A stretch of DNA of 64,000 nucleotides from an uncultured Ruminococcus sp. (GTDB lineage Bacteria > Bacillota > Clostridia > Oscillospirales > Ruminococcaceae): the NCBI RefSeq assembly GCF_947301925.1, contig NZ_CAMYUE010000008.1, positions 1 to 64,000 of the forward strand, written 5' to 3'. Under the pieces are notes generated by a model. The model searched no databases and had not been told where the DNA came from. It was given only the letters and a program-made list of their open reading frames with translations. The position numbers were made by a program, and so were the translations under genes. This document shows positions 16,650 to 24,519 of this stretch, in pieces (positions within the stretch are counted from its first letter, which is position 1; each line of letters opens with the position of its first letter).

Positions 16650-17900
16650 TTATCTGGGAACGGACAGCGCTATGAAGCCTTCGCCGCAGTCACGGTTCCC
16701 GACCATATCCGCCACAAAGTAGCGCATATCGTCCATTGCGTGGTCGTTTTCCTTTACGGGAGCGTCTGCTCCCGACTTTTCGTTCCAGCTGTACAGCGAG
16801 AACTCGCGGATTATGTCCCTGCATGAGCTGTGAAAGCGGAGCCTGCCCTGCTTGAGAGCCGTGCTGACCTGACGGATACCCGATATAACATCGTTGTCCG
16901 CCCTGATAACGGGAAATCTCCCGTGCCGCCTTATGCACTCGATAAAGCTTGCCGCAGAGGGATCGACTATTACTCTGTCGATCTTCCTGCCTCCCGCCAG
17001 CTCCTCAAGAGCCGCATAGTGCTCCTCATCGGTGCGGGATACCCCCTCGCGGCGGGAATCGTAGTAATACTCCCCGAGCCTGTACCAGACTCCGTCATGA
17101 AGCCCCCACAGCCCGAAGGAGGAGGGGTTCACCGTGCCGTAATCGCAGGATATGACAAAGCGTTCGCACTCCACATGGCCGCTGAAAACGTGCTTTTCCG
17201 CGCTGAACATGGGGTATACCACCCCGTGGGAGGCTGTCCATCTGCCCAGAACGAAGCGGTCGTAGAAGGCTCCCGAGTACATACGCTCATAGCGCTCTCT
17301 GACCGCCTTTGAAAGGGAGGGATTGTCCTCCATGGTGAAATGGATATACAGGGCGTTTTTCTCCCTGCGTTTCTTTATCCACTCGTTGTAGAACCAGTGG
17401 GAGGGATTGTCGGGATTGCAGTTGAACCACATCTTCGAGCCCGACACCGAGCAGCGTGCAAGCGCCTGCTCCACAAAGGAGCGGGGCATCAGCGCAACCT
17501 CGTCGAAGAATACCCCCGAAAGGGTCATGCCCTGTATCAGCGCCGCGGAGCTTTCGTCCTTGCCGCCGAAAAGGTACACCCTGTTGGTGCTGCCGAGGAA
17601 GGTCATATCAAAGTAATTGCCGCTGACCTTCTCTGTGATGACGAAGCCGTATTCCCTGAGCAGCGGAAGCAGAGGCGTTACCACGTTCCTGCGCAGGGAG
17701 GTCACTGTCTTGCCGCACATGGCGAAATAGCCTCCCTTAAAGCATTTTGCTGCCCAGAATATGAAGCCCAGCGACATGGAAAGAGTCTTGCCGCTTCGCA
17801 CCGCGCCGTCGCATATTATTGCGTCGCGGCCGCCGCAGCTCCGCATATTCCACCACTTCATCACAAGGCGCTGCTTTGGCGAGAAATCATATACCGTCAC
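16650..17900 (-). CDS. Terminase large subunit (PBSX-like)
   Basis: A 416-residue DNA-packaging motor. Walker A is GAVRSGKT (32-39), Walker B GVFFDEV (about 129-135), and the coupling region is FNCNPDNPSHW (160-169). The RNase H-like nuclease has the expected acidic residues: D253 (SCDYGT), D313 (IVDPSAAS) and D390/D391 (DHAMDDMRY). ATPase and nuclease centres therefore both look intact. It overlaps the small-subunit gene by 14 bases. Length and motifs match PBSX-family terminases. It would cut and pump DNA into the portal. Confidence 0.93.
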   Translation of the reverse strand: MTVYDFSPKQRLVMKWWNMRSCGGRDAIICDGAVRSGKTLSMSLGFIFWAAKCFKGGYFAMCGKTVTSLRRNVVTPLLPLLREYGFVITEKVSGNYFDMTFLGSTNRVYLFGGKDESSAALIQGMTLSGVFFDEVALMPRSFVEQALARCSVSGSKMWFNCNPDNPSHWFYNEWIKKRREKNALYIHFTMEDNPSLSKAVRERYERMYSGAFYDRFVLGRWTASHGVVYPMFSAEKHVFSGHVECERFVISCDYGTVNPSSFGLWGLHDGVWYRLGEYYYDSRREGVSRTDEEHYAALEELAGGRKIDRVIVDPSAASFIECIRRHGRFPVIRADNDVISGIRQVSTALKQGRLRFHSSCRDIIREFSLYSWNEKSGADAPVKENDHAMDDMRYFVADMVGNRDCGEGFIALSVPR

Positions 17901-18372
17901 AGATATCGTCCTCCCCGTCGGCAGTCAGCGCTTTTATAAGGCTTTCCGCCTTATCACGGTCGCTGAATGCGTTTTCCAGCTCAAAGAGCTTCTCCAGCGC
18001 TTTCAGCCTGTCAAAGAGCTTTACCTCAACTCCTCCGCCCTTTACCCGTTTTATCTCGGAGACATTGAAAAGGTCAAGCTTTTCTATGACCTCCGCAGGC
18101 GGAAGCTCCTCCGCGAATACAAGGTATACCGCGTCGGTGCAGCTGCCGAAGGCCAGACGCTTCAGTCCTGCGGCTACCGTGCCGCTGTCCGCAAGGAGCT
18201 GCCGCAGCTGCGCTATGAGCTGTCGGCACTCCTCATTTTTCAGCAGCCCGATACCCTCCGAAAGAGCGCTCTCACGGGGAAAGCCCGCTCTCACAGCCGC
18301 CTCCTCCACACTGCCCAGGATAACATAATTGCAGCAGAATGAGTTGAGCCTTGCTTTTGTGTTTCTGTTCAA
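17887..18372 (-). CDS. Terminase small subunit
   Basis: A 161-residue protein, first gene of the cassette. The start region NTKARLNSFCCNYVILGSVEEAAVRAGFPRESALSEGIGLLKNEECRQLIAQL follows the terminase small-subunit pattern, an HTH resembling ...FCxxYxxxxxxxxAAxRAGY. It recognises DNA for the large subunit. The start is taken as TTG at 18372 because AAAGGAGG sits ten bases before it; the frame stays open upstream, but no ATG with a ribosome site is there. The C-terminal half is helical and acidic (LKALEKLFELENAF). No convincing promoter could be found in 18373-18539. Confidence 0.82.
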   Translation of the reverse strand: MNRNTKARLNSFCCNYVILGSVEEAAVRAGFPRESALSEGIGLLKNEECRQLIAQLRQLLADSGTVAAGLKRLAFGSCTDAVYLVFAEELPPAEVIEKLDLFNVSEIKRVKGGGVEVKLFDRLKALEKLFELENAFSDRDKAESLIKALTADGEDDICDGI

Positions 18373-18539
18373 AAAAATATGACCTCCTTTCGGTACTGAA
18401 CGTTGACGCCGTTCATAAGAGGGCCGTAAAGGGGTGAAATTCAAACGAAAACCGTTGAATAAGAAAAAAATATTTTCCGACTTTGTATACCTGCACAAAT
18501 ATAAACATACGTTCCTGTGAATTTGCAACAAAGAAAAAT

Positions 18540-18562
18540 CGGAGCGCTGTTTGTGCGCTCCG
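18540..18562 (-). terminator. Hairpin terminator upstream of the phage cassette
   Basis: Perfect 8-bp stem CGGAGCGC/GCGCTCCG with a 7-nt loop, then ATTTTTC on the minus strand. It would stop minus-strand readthrough into the phage genes; no annotated minus-strand gene lies directly upstream. Confidence 0.65.
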
Positions 18563-18566
18563 ACTG

Positions 18567-18595
18567 TTGATTTTCTTCGGATTTCATGTTATAAT
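18567..18595 (+). promoter_or_regulatory. Promoter of the TM2 protein gene
   Basis: TTGATT (18567-18572), 17-bp spacer, TATAAT (18590-18595) with a TG extension. Confidence 0.8.
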
Positions 18596-18646
18596 ATGTA
18601 AAATGAGTCGGGACACGGCAGCAGTTCCCGAAAACGGAGGGATATC

Positions 18647-19099
18647 ATGATTTGCAACAGATGCGGGAAGGACCTTCCCGACAATACCAATTTCTGCGAC
18701 GAATGCGGCAACGATATGCGCTATGTTCAGGGCAATTCCCAGGACTTCACACGCAGCAGCGACCAGAGCAACGATCAGGGATATTATGATCAGTACAGCA
18801 GCAACGGCTATAATCAGGGCTACAATCAGGGATATAACCAGTTCGGTATGCCTCCCTATCAGGACGTGAGCACCAGATCAAAGGTAGCAGCCGGCGTGCT
18901 GGGCATACTCCTCGGCGCTTTTGGTGTACATAATTTCTACCTGGGCTTTTACGGCAAGGCCGTCGCTCAGCTGCTCATAACCGTTCTCAGCTGCGGTATA
19001 CTCGGCGTTGTCAGCGGTGTATGGGGCCTTATCGAGGGTATCATGATACTCACGGGCAGCATGAACACGGACGCGGACGGAAAGTTCCTGGCTAACTGA
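18647..19099 (+). CDS. Zinc-ribbon TM2-domain membrane protein
   Basis: A 150-residue protein. A short zinc ribbon (CNRCGKDL...FCDECG, two CxxC pairs, residues 3-24) is followed by a Gln/Asn/Gly/Tyr-rich spacer with tandem NQGY units, and then a TM2 domain (about 80-140): KVAAGVLGILLGAFGVHNFYLGFYGKAVAQLL, and a second helix ending LIEGIMIL. TM2 proteins are small two-helix membrane proteins of unknown role. GGAGGG precedes the ATG. It has its own promoter and a terminator. Confidence 0.9.
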   Translation: MICNRCGKDLPDNTNFCDECGNDMRYVQGNSQDFTRSSDQSNDQGYYDQYSSNGYNQGYNQGYNQFGMPPYQDVSTRSKVAAGVLGILLGAFGVHNFYLGFYGKAVAQLLITVLSCGILGVVSGVWGLIEGIMILTGSMNTDADGKFLAN

Positions 19100-19117
19100 G
19101 TGACTATATAAATAATG

Positions 19118-19142
19118 AAGGCGGACATTAAGTCCGCCTTTT
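19118..19142 (+). terminator. Terminator after the TM2 gene
   Basis: AAGGCGGAC/GTCCGCCTT stem with a 5-nt loop and TTTT. Confidence 0.85.
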
Positions 19143-19222
19143 CATATGAAGATTGATTTATCGGCAGGTATTATCACCTCAGATAATATGATATACGTTT
19201 TTGTAAATATTGAACACATATA

Positions 19223-19252
19223 TTGACATTTAGATTACATATGTGTTATAAT
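19223..19252 (+). promoter_or_regulatory. Promoter of the acidic Cys-rich protein
   Basis: TTGACA (19223-19228), 18-bp spacer, TATAAT (19247-19252). Confidence 0.85.
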
Positions 19253-19298
19253 TATAATATAGGTTTAAAAACCTTATAAGAATAAAGGAGGTATTAGT

Positions 19299-19763
19299 AT
19301 GGCATTATGTGAATGGTGTGGAAACGTGATCGATGAAGATGAAGTTAATGATTTTTGTGATGAAACAGGAATTTGGACAGATTATATAAAAAAAGAATTA
19401 TGTAAAGATTGTCTTGAGCAAGCGTGGGAAGATGATGTAGACGGAATTTTCTATGATAAATGTGAAGAATGCGGATGTGAATTTGACATTATCGAAGCCA
19501 ATTCTTATTTTAATTCAGATTCATCTGTTGGTGATTTATATCGTTCTGATGTGGAAGACAAAAAAGGAAAAACATTATGTGCCAGTTGTGCTTTAGGTTA
19601 TATAGATGAAATGTATGATGACCAAAAAGATTATGAAGAAGATGATGATGAAAGTGAAGATTTAAGTGTTGAAGACGCAGCTCTTATCTGGGAATCCAAT
19701 GGATATGACGAAGATTATATGTATGGATACTCCGAGGAAGAATTAAGAGACGCTTTAGATTAA
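19299..19763 (+). CDS. AT-rich, acidic Cys-rich protein
   Basis: A 154-residue, highly acidic soluble protein with four CxxC pairs (CEWC at 4-7, CKDC, CEECGC, CASC), a likely multi-zinc protein. The C-terminal part (EEDDDESEDLSVEDAALIWESNGYDEDYMYGYSEEELRDAL) is nearly all acidic helix. Codon use is clearly AT-rich (GAT, GAA, AAA, TTA) against the GC-ended codons of its neighbours, suggesting recent transfer. It has AAAGGAGG and its own consensus promoter. I recognise no family; a DNA-mimic or zinc-sensing role is possible but unsupported. Confidence 0.85.
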   Translation: MALCEWCGNVIDEDEVNDFCDETGIWTDYIKKELCKDCLEQAWEDDVDGIFYDKCEECGCEFDIIEANSYFNSDSSVGDLYRSDVEDKKGKTLCASCALGYIDEMYDDQKDYEEDDDESEDLSVEDAALIWESNGYDEDYMYGYSEEELRDALD

Positions 19764-19773
19764 CGCTTTTTTC

Positions 19774-19830
19774 GGGACGCCGGGGACGGCGTCCCCTACA
19801 TAACATTTTTCGGGCGGATAATATCCGCCC
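19774..19830. repeat. Two short dispersed palindromes
   Basis: GGGACGCCG/CGGCGTCCC (19774-19795, perfect) and GGGCGGATAATATCCGCCC (19812-19830). The second is found unchanged at 23841-23859 and 24495-24513. Confidence 0.8.
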
Positions 19831-19851
19831 ATACATATTTACGCGATATAG

Positions 19852-19880
19852 AAAGGGCAGGCTCAAAGCCTGTCCTTTTT
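19852..19880. terminator. Bidirectional terminator
   Basis: AAAGGGCAGGCT CAA AGCCTGTCCTTTTT between the convergent acidic-protein gene and the cellobiose phosphorylase gene, with T-runs on both strands (stronger on plus). Confidence 0.8.
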
Positions 19881-19882
19881 CA

Positions 19883-22369
19883 TTAACCCATTATAATTTC
19901 AACTTCGTGTGTGCCGCCCTCGCATACGGGGATAACACAACCGTCTACTGCCTTGCCGTCAACTGTCATAGACTTTACGCCCTTGCAAACGTGCTCGGGA
20001 TTCTTGACTGTGATGTTGAAGGTTGCGCCTCTGAACTTACGGACTGCTGTGAAGCCGTCCCACTCGTGAGGAATGGAGGGATCTACCTTCAGGCCGTCAA
20101 ATACAGGCTGTACACCCAGAATGTACTGGGAGATAGCTACCATGTTCCATGCAGCTGTACCTGTGAGCCATGAGTTCTTGCCCTGACCGAAGTTCTTTGC
20201 GTCCTTACCGCCGATCATCTGACCGTATACATAAGGCTCTGTCTTGTGGATATCAGATGTCTCCTCTGTGAATGCAGGAGCTATCTTGCTGTAGTACTCA
20301 AATGCCTTGTCACCGCGGCCTGCATATGCCTCAGCGCAGATGATCCATGCATTATTGTGTGTGAAGATACCTGCGTTCTCCTTGTATCCGCCGGGATATG
20401 TGGAGATCTCGCCGTACTGTACATAGTACTTTGTGAATGCAGGGTTATTGAGAACGAGACCGTACTCGCAGTTGAGGTACTTGTCGATGGAGTTCAGGGT
20501 CTTGATATCTGCGCCCTGATCCTTGCCTATCTCGGACATTACTGCGAAGCCCTGGGGCTCGATGAAGATCTTGCCTTCCTCGCACTCCTTGGAGCCCATC
20601 TTCTCGCCGTTTGCGTCATAAGCTCTGATGAACCAGTCGCCGTCGAATGCGGATTCCATAACGTTCTTCTTCATCTTGTCGATCTCTGCCTGAGCCTTTG
20701 CAGCCTCGTCAGCCTTGCCGAGGTGCTGGAGGATTCCTACGAATGCAGGACCTGTGTATGTGAAGAGTGCTGCAACGAATGCGGACTCGGCTATCTTGGA
20801 GTAGCCGCCCTCTGCTGCAAACTTGGGATTGGTGTAGGTCTGGAAGGACTCACCGGGTGTGTCAGAGAAGCATGAAAGGTTGATACAGTCGTTCCAGTCA
20901 GCTCTCATTGCCAGCGGCAGACCGTGAGGTCCGAGGTTGTTTACGATGTGATAGAAGGAAACGTTGAGGTGCTCAAGCATTGTGTGCTTGCCGTTGGGAT
21001 CATCATCGAAAGGAACGTTTGCGTCCAGGATACCCCAGTCGCCTGTCTCCTTGATATATGCTGCAACAGAAAGGATCATCCAGAGCGGATCGTCAGAGAA
21101 GTCGCCGCCGATATCAGCGTTGCCCTTCTTTGTAAGAGGCTGGTACTGGTGGTAGCAGCCGCCGTCTGAAAGCTGTGTTGAAGCGATGTCGATAAGTCTC
21201 TCTCTTGCACGCTCGGGGATCTGGTGAACAAATCCGAGGATATCCTGGTTGGAGTCACGGAAGCCCATGCCTCTGCCGATACCGCTCTCGAAGTATGAAG
21301 CGGAACGTGAAAGGTTGAATGTTACCATACACTGATACTGGTTCCAGATATTTACCATTCTGTTTACCTTGTCATCAGGTGTGTTTACATTGAAGATGGA
21401 GAGGAGATCGTTCCATGTATTGCGGAGCTCCTCAAGTCCTGCTGCTACCTTCTCGGGAGTGTTGTACTTCTCGATCATTGCATAAGCCTTCTCCTTGTTG
21501 AGCACCCATGTCTCTCTTGTGAGGAGGTCAGCAGGCTTTTCAGCAGCGAACTTCTTGTCCTGGGGGTTCTCAGCGTAGCCGAGGATATAGATGAGTGTCT
21601 TGGACTCACCGGGAGCCAGTGTCACCTTCTTGTAGTGAGAAGCTACAGGTGACCAGCCGTCAGCAAATGAGTTAGCGGGCTTGTCTGCCTTTACGGTCTC
21701 GGGGTTGTCCCAGCCGTTGTAGATGCTTCCCAGGAAGGCATCACGGTCTGTATCGTAGCCGTCGATGGTATCGTTTACAGTATAGAAAGCGTAGTGGTTA
21801 CGTCTGTCTCTGTACTCTGTTACGTGGTAGATAGTTGAACCTTCGATCTCAACACGGCCTGTGGAGAAGTTTCTCTGGAAGTTGGTGCAGTCGTCCTGTG
21901 CGTCCCAGAGGCACCACTCAGCGATGGAGAAGATAGAGAAGCTCTTTGCTTCCTTGCTCTCGTTTGTGAGAACTACCTGCTGAACTTCACCGTCATAGTT
22001 CTGGGGAACAAAGAATGTTACCTCAGCCTTCAGGTCGTTCTTCTTGCCTGTGATAACGGTATAGCCCATACCGTGGCGGCACTCGTAGAAATCGAGGGGT
22101 GTCTTCACAGGAGACCAGCCGGGATTCCAGATGGTTCCGTTGTCGTTGATATAGAAATAACGTCCGCCCATATCAAGGGGTACGTTGTTATAGCGATAAC
22201 GTGTGATACGTCTGAGGCGTGCGTCCTTATAGAAGCAGTAACCGCCTGCTGTATTGGAAATAAGTGAGAAAAATCCCTGATTGCCGAGGTAGTTTATCCA
22301 CGGATAGGGAGTCTTTGGGGAATTGATAACATATTCCTTCTTAGCGTCGTCAAAAAATCCGAACTTCAT
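19883..22369 (-). CDS. cbpA: Cellobiose phosphorylase (GH94)
   Basis: An 828-residue cytoplasmic GH94 enzyme that splits cellobiose with phosphate into glucose 1-phosphate and glucose, saving ATP in cellulose users. Full family length. The N-terminal beta-sandwich starts [30 protein letters not shown]. The (alpha/alpha)6 barrel contains [26 protein letters not shown], and the conserved DWND (D491-D494) includes the general-acid Asp of the family. [23 protein letters not shown] and TGTAAWNM follow. There is no signal peptide. AAAGGAG precedes the ATG. It has its own promoter and terminator. A cellodextrin phosphorylase would be longer, so cellobiose is the likely substrate. Confidence 0.95.
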   Translation of the reverse strand: MKFGFFDDAKKEYVINSPKTPYPWINYLGNQGFFSLISNTAGGYCFYKDARLRRITRYRYNNVPLDMGGRYFYINDNGTIWNPGWSPVKTPLDFYECRHGMGYTVITGKKNDLKAEVTFFVPQNYDGEVQQVVLTNESKEAKSFSIFSIAEWCLWDAQDDCTNFQRNFSTGRVEIEGSTIYHVTEYRDRRNHYAFYTVNDTIDGYDTDRDAFLGSIYNGWDNPETVKADKPANSFADGWSPVASHYKKVTLAPGESKTLIYILGYAENPQDKKFAAEKPADLLTRETWVLNKEKAYAMIEKYNTPEKVAAGLEELRNTWNDLLSIFNVNTPDDKVNRMVNIWNQYQCMVTFNLSRSASYFESGIGRGMGFRDSNQDILGFVHQIPERARERLIDIASTQLSDGGCYHQYQPLTKKGNADIGGDFSDDPLWMILSVAAYIKETGDWGILDANVPFDDDPNGKHTMLEHLNVSFYHIVNNLGPHGLPLAMRADWNDCINLSCFSDTPGESFQTYTNPKFAAEGGYSKIAESAFVAALFTYTGPAFVGILQHLGKADEAAKAQAEIDKMKKNVMESAFDGDWFIRAYDANGEKMGSKECEEGKIFIEPQGFAVMSEIGKDQGADIKTLNSIDKYLNCEYGLVLNNPAFTKYYVQYGEISTYPGGYKENAGIFTHNNAWIICAEAYAGRGDKAFEYYSKIAPAFTEETSDIHKTEPYVYGQMIGGKDAKNFGQGKNSWLTGTAAWNMVAISQYILGVQPVFDGLKVDPSIPHEWDGFTAVRKFRGATFNITVKNPEHVCKGVKSMTVDGKAVDGCVIPVCEGGTHEVEIIMG

Positions 22370-22424
22370 AATATTACTCCTTTATTTTTGGTGACAAAGC
22401 GGACAAAAAGCCCACATTTGTAAT

Positions 22425-22453
22425 ATTATATCACATTTTCGCTTATATTACAA
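22425..22453 (-). promoter_or_regulatory. Promoter of cellobiose phosphorylase
   Basis: Minus-strand TTGTAA (22453-22448), 17-bp spacer, TATAAT (22430-22425) within TGTGATATAAT. Confidence 0.8.
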
Positions 22454-22516
22454 TAGATTATTCCAAAATTGCTGTGTATTATTTTCTGACCGTTTTTTGT
22501 GCATATTGCCTTATGC

Positions 22517-22720
22517 TCATTCCTCAAAGAAAAAGAGTTCCTCAACGGTGGTGCCAAAGACCTTTGCAATGTCCATAGCCAGCTTCAGGGAGGGATTGTA
22601 GAGTCCCTTTTCAAGGCGGATTATGGTCTCGCGGCGGACTCCCACCAGCTCCGCAAGCTCCCCCTGCTTCATATCCTGCTTTGCGCGGTATTCCTTCAGT
22701 TTTGTTTTCAGCTCGGACAT
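22517..22720 (-). CDS. XRE-family regulator
   Basis: A 67-residue helix-turn-helix protein ([57 protein letters not shown]), the minimal Cro/C1 type with no extra domain. It is the last gene of a three-gene operon, and its start overlaps the preceding stop by one base. Small XRE proteins paired with multi-spanning membrane proteins are common in Firmicutes and usually control their own operon. A likely operator region is around 23656-23735. Confidence 0.92.
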   Translation of the reverse strand: MSELKTKLKEYRAKQDMKQGELAELVGVRRETIIRLEKGLYNPSLKLAMDIAKVFGTTVEELFFFEE

Positions 22721-23142
22721 TATTCTTCCTCCGTATCCTTTCCGGCGGGTGCATCAAAGAACATGAACAGCAGGCTCCTCAGCGCTATTGCTCCCATGAC
22801 CGTTATCCAGCAGAAATCTGAGCATATCAGTCCCTTTACCAGATAGTCGTTAACAAGAACTGCCCCGAAAAGCACGGTCAGCACGATACACAGTGTAATT
22901 CTGTTGGCTTTTGCAAGGTTGTACTGCACCATTTCATCCTTTTTCTCCAATGTGTAGAACCTTGACTGAACAAACGCCTGCAATACCGCCAAAACAGCCA
23001 TTCCTATGAGTATGGAAAGCTTATCGCCGTATGTCTTGCCCTGAATTCTGCAAAAGACATACAGGGTCACGGGCGTGGAAGCTATTACAAATACAAGTGT
23101 ATGAAAGTTTGTATATGAGAATTTTTTCTTCGTCTTTTCCAT
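22720..23142 (-). CDS. Four-helix membrane protein, paralogue of the next gene
   Basis: A 140-residue protein with four predicted membrane helices (around 14-32, 42-58, 85-104 and 112-130), a charged loop after helix 2 ([23 protein letters not shown]) and an acidic end. Its C-terminal [21 protein letters not shown] matches GLKSLFFVLLDRTEDGEEE of the 23142-23615 gene in place and style, so the two are diverged duplicates. The genes overlap by one base. The function is unknown; the topology is like small XRE-associated membrane proteins. Confidence 0.85.
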   Translation of the reverse strand: MEKTKKKFSYTNFHTLVFVIASTPVTLYVFCRIQGKTYGDKLSILIGMAVLAVLQAFVQSRFYTLEKKDEMVQYNLAKANRITLCIVLTVLFGAVLVNDYLVKGLICSDFCWITVMGAIALRSLLFMFFDAPAGKDTEEE

Positions 23143-23615
23143 TATTCTTCCTCCCCGTCCTCAGTGCGGTCAAGCAGCACGAAGAAAAGGCTCTTCAGTC
23201 CTGCCGCCAGCAGACATACTCCGAAAAACAGAACTGCCGCATTGGAGCTGTTAATGGTAAAGCTTCCCTCGGTACAGGCAAATATCAGCTCTATGATACC
23301 GCCGATGACTATAAGTGCGCCTGCCGCCATTCTGCCTGCCTTATACAGTATCTGATGTGCAAGCTCGTCGGCCTGCTGTATGGTGTGTCCCTTGATCATG
23401 CCGAAAAACCTGACAGCGAGTATCAGCTCCGCTACAGCTGCCAGTACCAGCAGGACAATCATAACCACGAAATTATGCTTGTTTATCATGCCCATGCCCA
23501 GGAATGTGAAGGCGCTCATCAGAAAGCCTGCTGCGGCAAATCTGTGATAGCTGTGTAGGCTCATTGCGGGCTTTTTTGCTGTGTTATCTGCTTCAAAAAA
23601 ACTTCTTATGCTCAT
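23142..23615 (-). CDS. Four-helix membrane protein, first gene of the XRE operon
   Basis: A 157-residue protein with four membrane helices (about 28-45, 49-68, 92-113 and 122-145). The charged stretch GHTIQQADELAHQILYKAGR after helix 2 corresponds to [23 protein letters not shown] in the neighbour. The end is acidic (DRTEDGEEE). AAAGGAA lies upstream of the ATG. With the second membrane protein and the XRE regulator it forms one coupled unit under a consensus promoter. The heterodimer suggested by the duplication is inference. Confidence 0.85.
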   Translation of the reverse strand: MSIRSFFEADNTAKKPAMSLHSYHRFAAAGFLMSAFTFLGMGMINKHNFVVMIVLLVLAAVAELILAVRFFGMIKGHTIQQADELAHQILYKAGRMAAGALIVIGGIIELIFACTEGSFTINSSNAAVLFFGVCLLAAGLKSLFFVLLDRTEDGEEE

Positions 23616-23655
23616 TGTTGTTCCTTTCCGTCATTCACTGACGCTTTTATTTTGT

Positions 23656-23671
23656 GTGATGTATTCATCAC
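23656..23671. promoter_or_regulatory. Candidate operator palindrome of the XRE operon
   Basis: GTGATG TATT CATCAC, 6-4-6 inverted repeat just downstream of the -10 box, near the transcription start. Position and symmetry fit autorepression. Confidence 0.5.
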
Positions 23672-23682
23672 TTTCTGTGACA

Positions 23683-23711
23683 ATTATATCACCCTGATAT
23701 GAGTTTGTCAA
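23683..23711 (-). promoter_or_regulatory. Sigma-A promoter of the XRE operon
   Basis: Minus-strand TTGACA (23711-23706), 17-bp spacer, TATAAT (23688-23683), preceded by TGA. Confidence 0.88.
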
Positions 23712-23719
23712 CAGAAAAA

Positions 23720-23794
23720 GTGACAAATCAATCACCTTTGTAGACCTGCACAATCAGAGCGGCGTTTATTTGTGCAGTGTGATACATTTGTCAC
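23720..23794. repeat. Long inverted repeat next to the XRE promoter
   Basis: Left arm GTGACAAAT-CA-ATCAC (23720-23735) with CTGCACA (23746-23752). Right arm TGTGCAG (23771-23777), GTGAT (23779-23783) and ATTTGTCAC (23786-23794). Three sub-blocks are conserved in order on both arms around an 18-nt centre. Confidence 0.65.
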
Positions 23795-23805
23795 ATATCA
23801 GCCCA

Positions 23806-23832
23806 TAAAAAACCGCCCGCATATGCGGACGG
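23806..23832 (-). terminator. Terminator after the PEBP-like gene
   Basis: CCGTCCGCAT/ATGCGGGCGG stem followed by six T on the minus strand. Confidence 0.8.
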
Positions 23833-23840
23833 ATCAAAAA

Positions 23841-23859
23841 GGGCGGATAATATCCGCCC
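23841..23859. repeat. Dispersed palindrome, copy 2
   Basis: GGGCGGATAATATCCGCCC, identical to 19812-19830 and 24495-24513, followed by CTATAT. Confidence 0.85.
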
Positions 23860-23883
23860 CTATATGGATTTGCAGCCCTTGAT

Positions 23884-24462
23884 TTAATCTCCGTGGGTGT
23901 AGGTACCCGTGAGATGACCGTAGGATATTATATTGCCGTCGTCACCGTCTATCTCCTTTGCGGATTTGAGTATCTCGGGATTTGACATATCAAATATCAT
24001 TTTTATCCTCTCGGGCTTCTGCTTCAGCGCAAGCACGAACACCTCATAATCATGGGTGCCGTCGGGCGGATAGGGGCCTACATACTCATCTGCGGGAGCC
24101 CAGCCTGCGGGAAGCACGGTATCACTGTCGCTTATGGACTTCCAGTGGAGCCAGTTTGCAGCGGTAGTGTCCACCATGAAGATAGCATAGCAGGAAGCTC
24201 CGTCAACGGGCTCCCATGAGAGCTGGGGCGAACGGTTTTCGCCGTTTTTAGTCTTGGTTATCACCGTATCCCATACGCCGTCATGCAGGTCGTCGGATCT
24301 GAGCTCGAAAGTACTCAGCTTGCTGAGATCCAGCTCATCGTCAGCTATTGCAGCCGTGGTGGGCTCGTCAACTTTTGACTCTGGCGTCTCATGATTGCAG
24401 CCTGTGTTAAGTGAAAAAATCGCTGCTGCTAATAATAATGCAGTTATCCTGAAAGCTCTCAT
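23884..24462 (-). CDS. PEBP/YbhB-family lipoprotein
   Basis: A 192-residue lipoprotein (signal peptide, lipobox LNTGC, Cys22) carrying a phosphatidylethanolamine-binding-protein fold of the YbhB/YbcL type: NRSPQLSWEPVDGASCYAIFMVD, WLHWKSISDSDTVLP and YVGPYPPDGTHDYEVFVLAL contain the expected DPxxP/GPxPPxGxHxY ligand-pocket motifs. An acidic spacer of ~20 residues separates the anchor from the domain. AAAGGAT precedes the ATG. The biological role of bacterial PEBPs is not settled. It is flanked by identical palindromes on both sides. Confidence 0.88.
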   Translation of the reverse strand: MRAFRITALLLAAAIFSLNTGCNHETPESKVDEPTTAAIADDELDLSKLSTFELRSDDLHDGVWDTVITKTKNGENRSPQLSWEPVDGASCYAIFMVDTTAANWLHWKSISDSDTVLPAGWAPADEYVGPYPPDGTHDYEVFVLALKQKPERIKMIFDMSNPEILKSAKEIDGDDGNIISYGHLTGTYTHGD

Positions 24463-24494
24463 AGTATGATCCTTTCTGTGTACGGTACGTGAAA

Positions 24495-24513
24495 GGGCGG
24501 ATAATATCCGCCC
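24495..24513. repeat. Dispersed palindrome, copy 3
   Basis: GGGCGGATAATATCCGCCC between the aldose-epimerase stop and the PEBP gene. Confidence 0.85.
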
Positions 24514-24519
24514 ATATAA

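Noticed and set aside
11457..18372. Complete prophage
   Set aside because: No integrase, att repeats, repressor, tape measure or lysis genes were found on either side; flanks are ordinary host genes with terminators.
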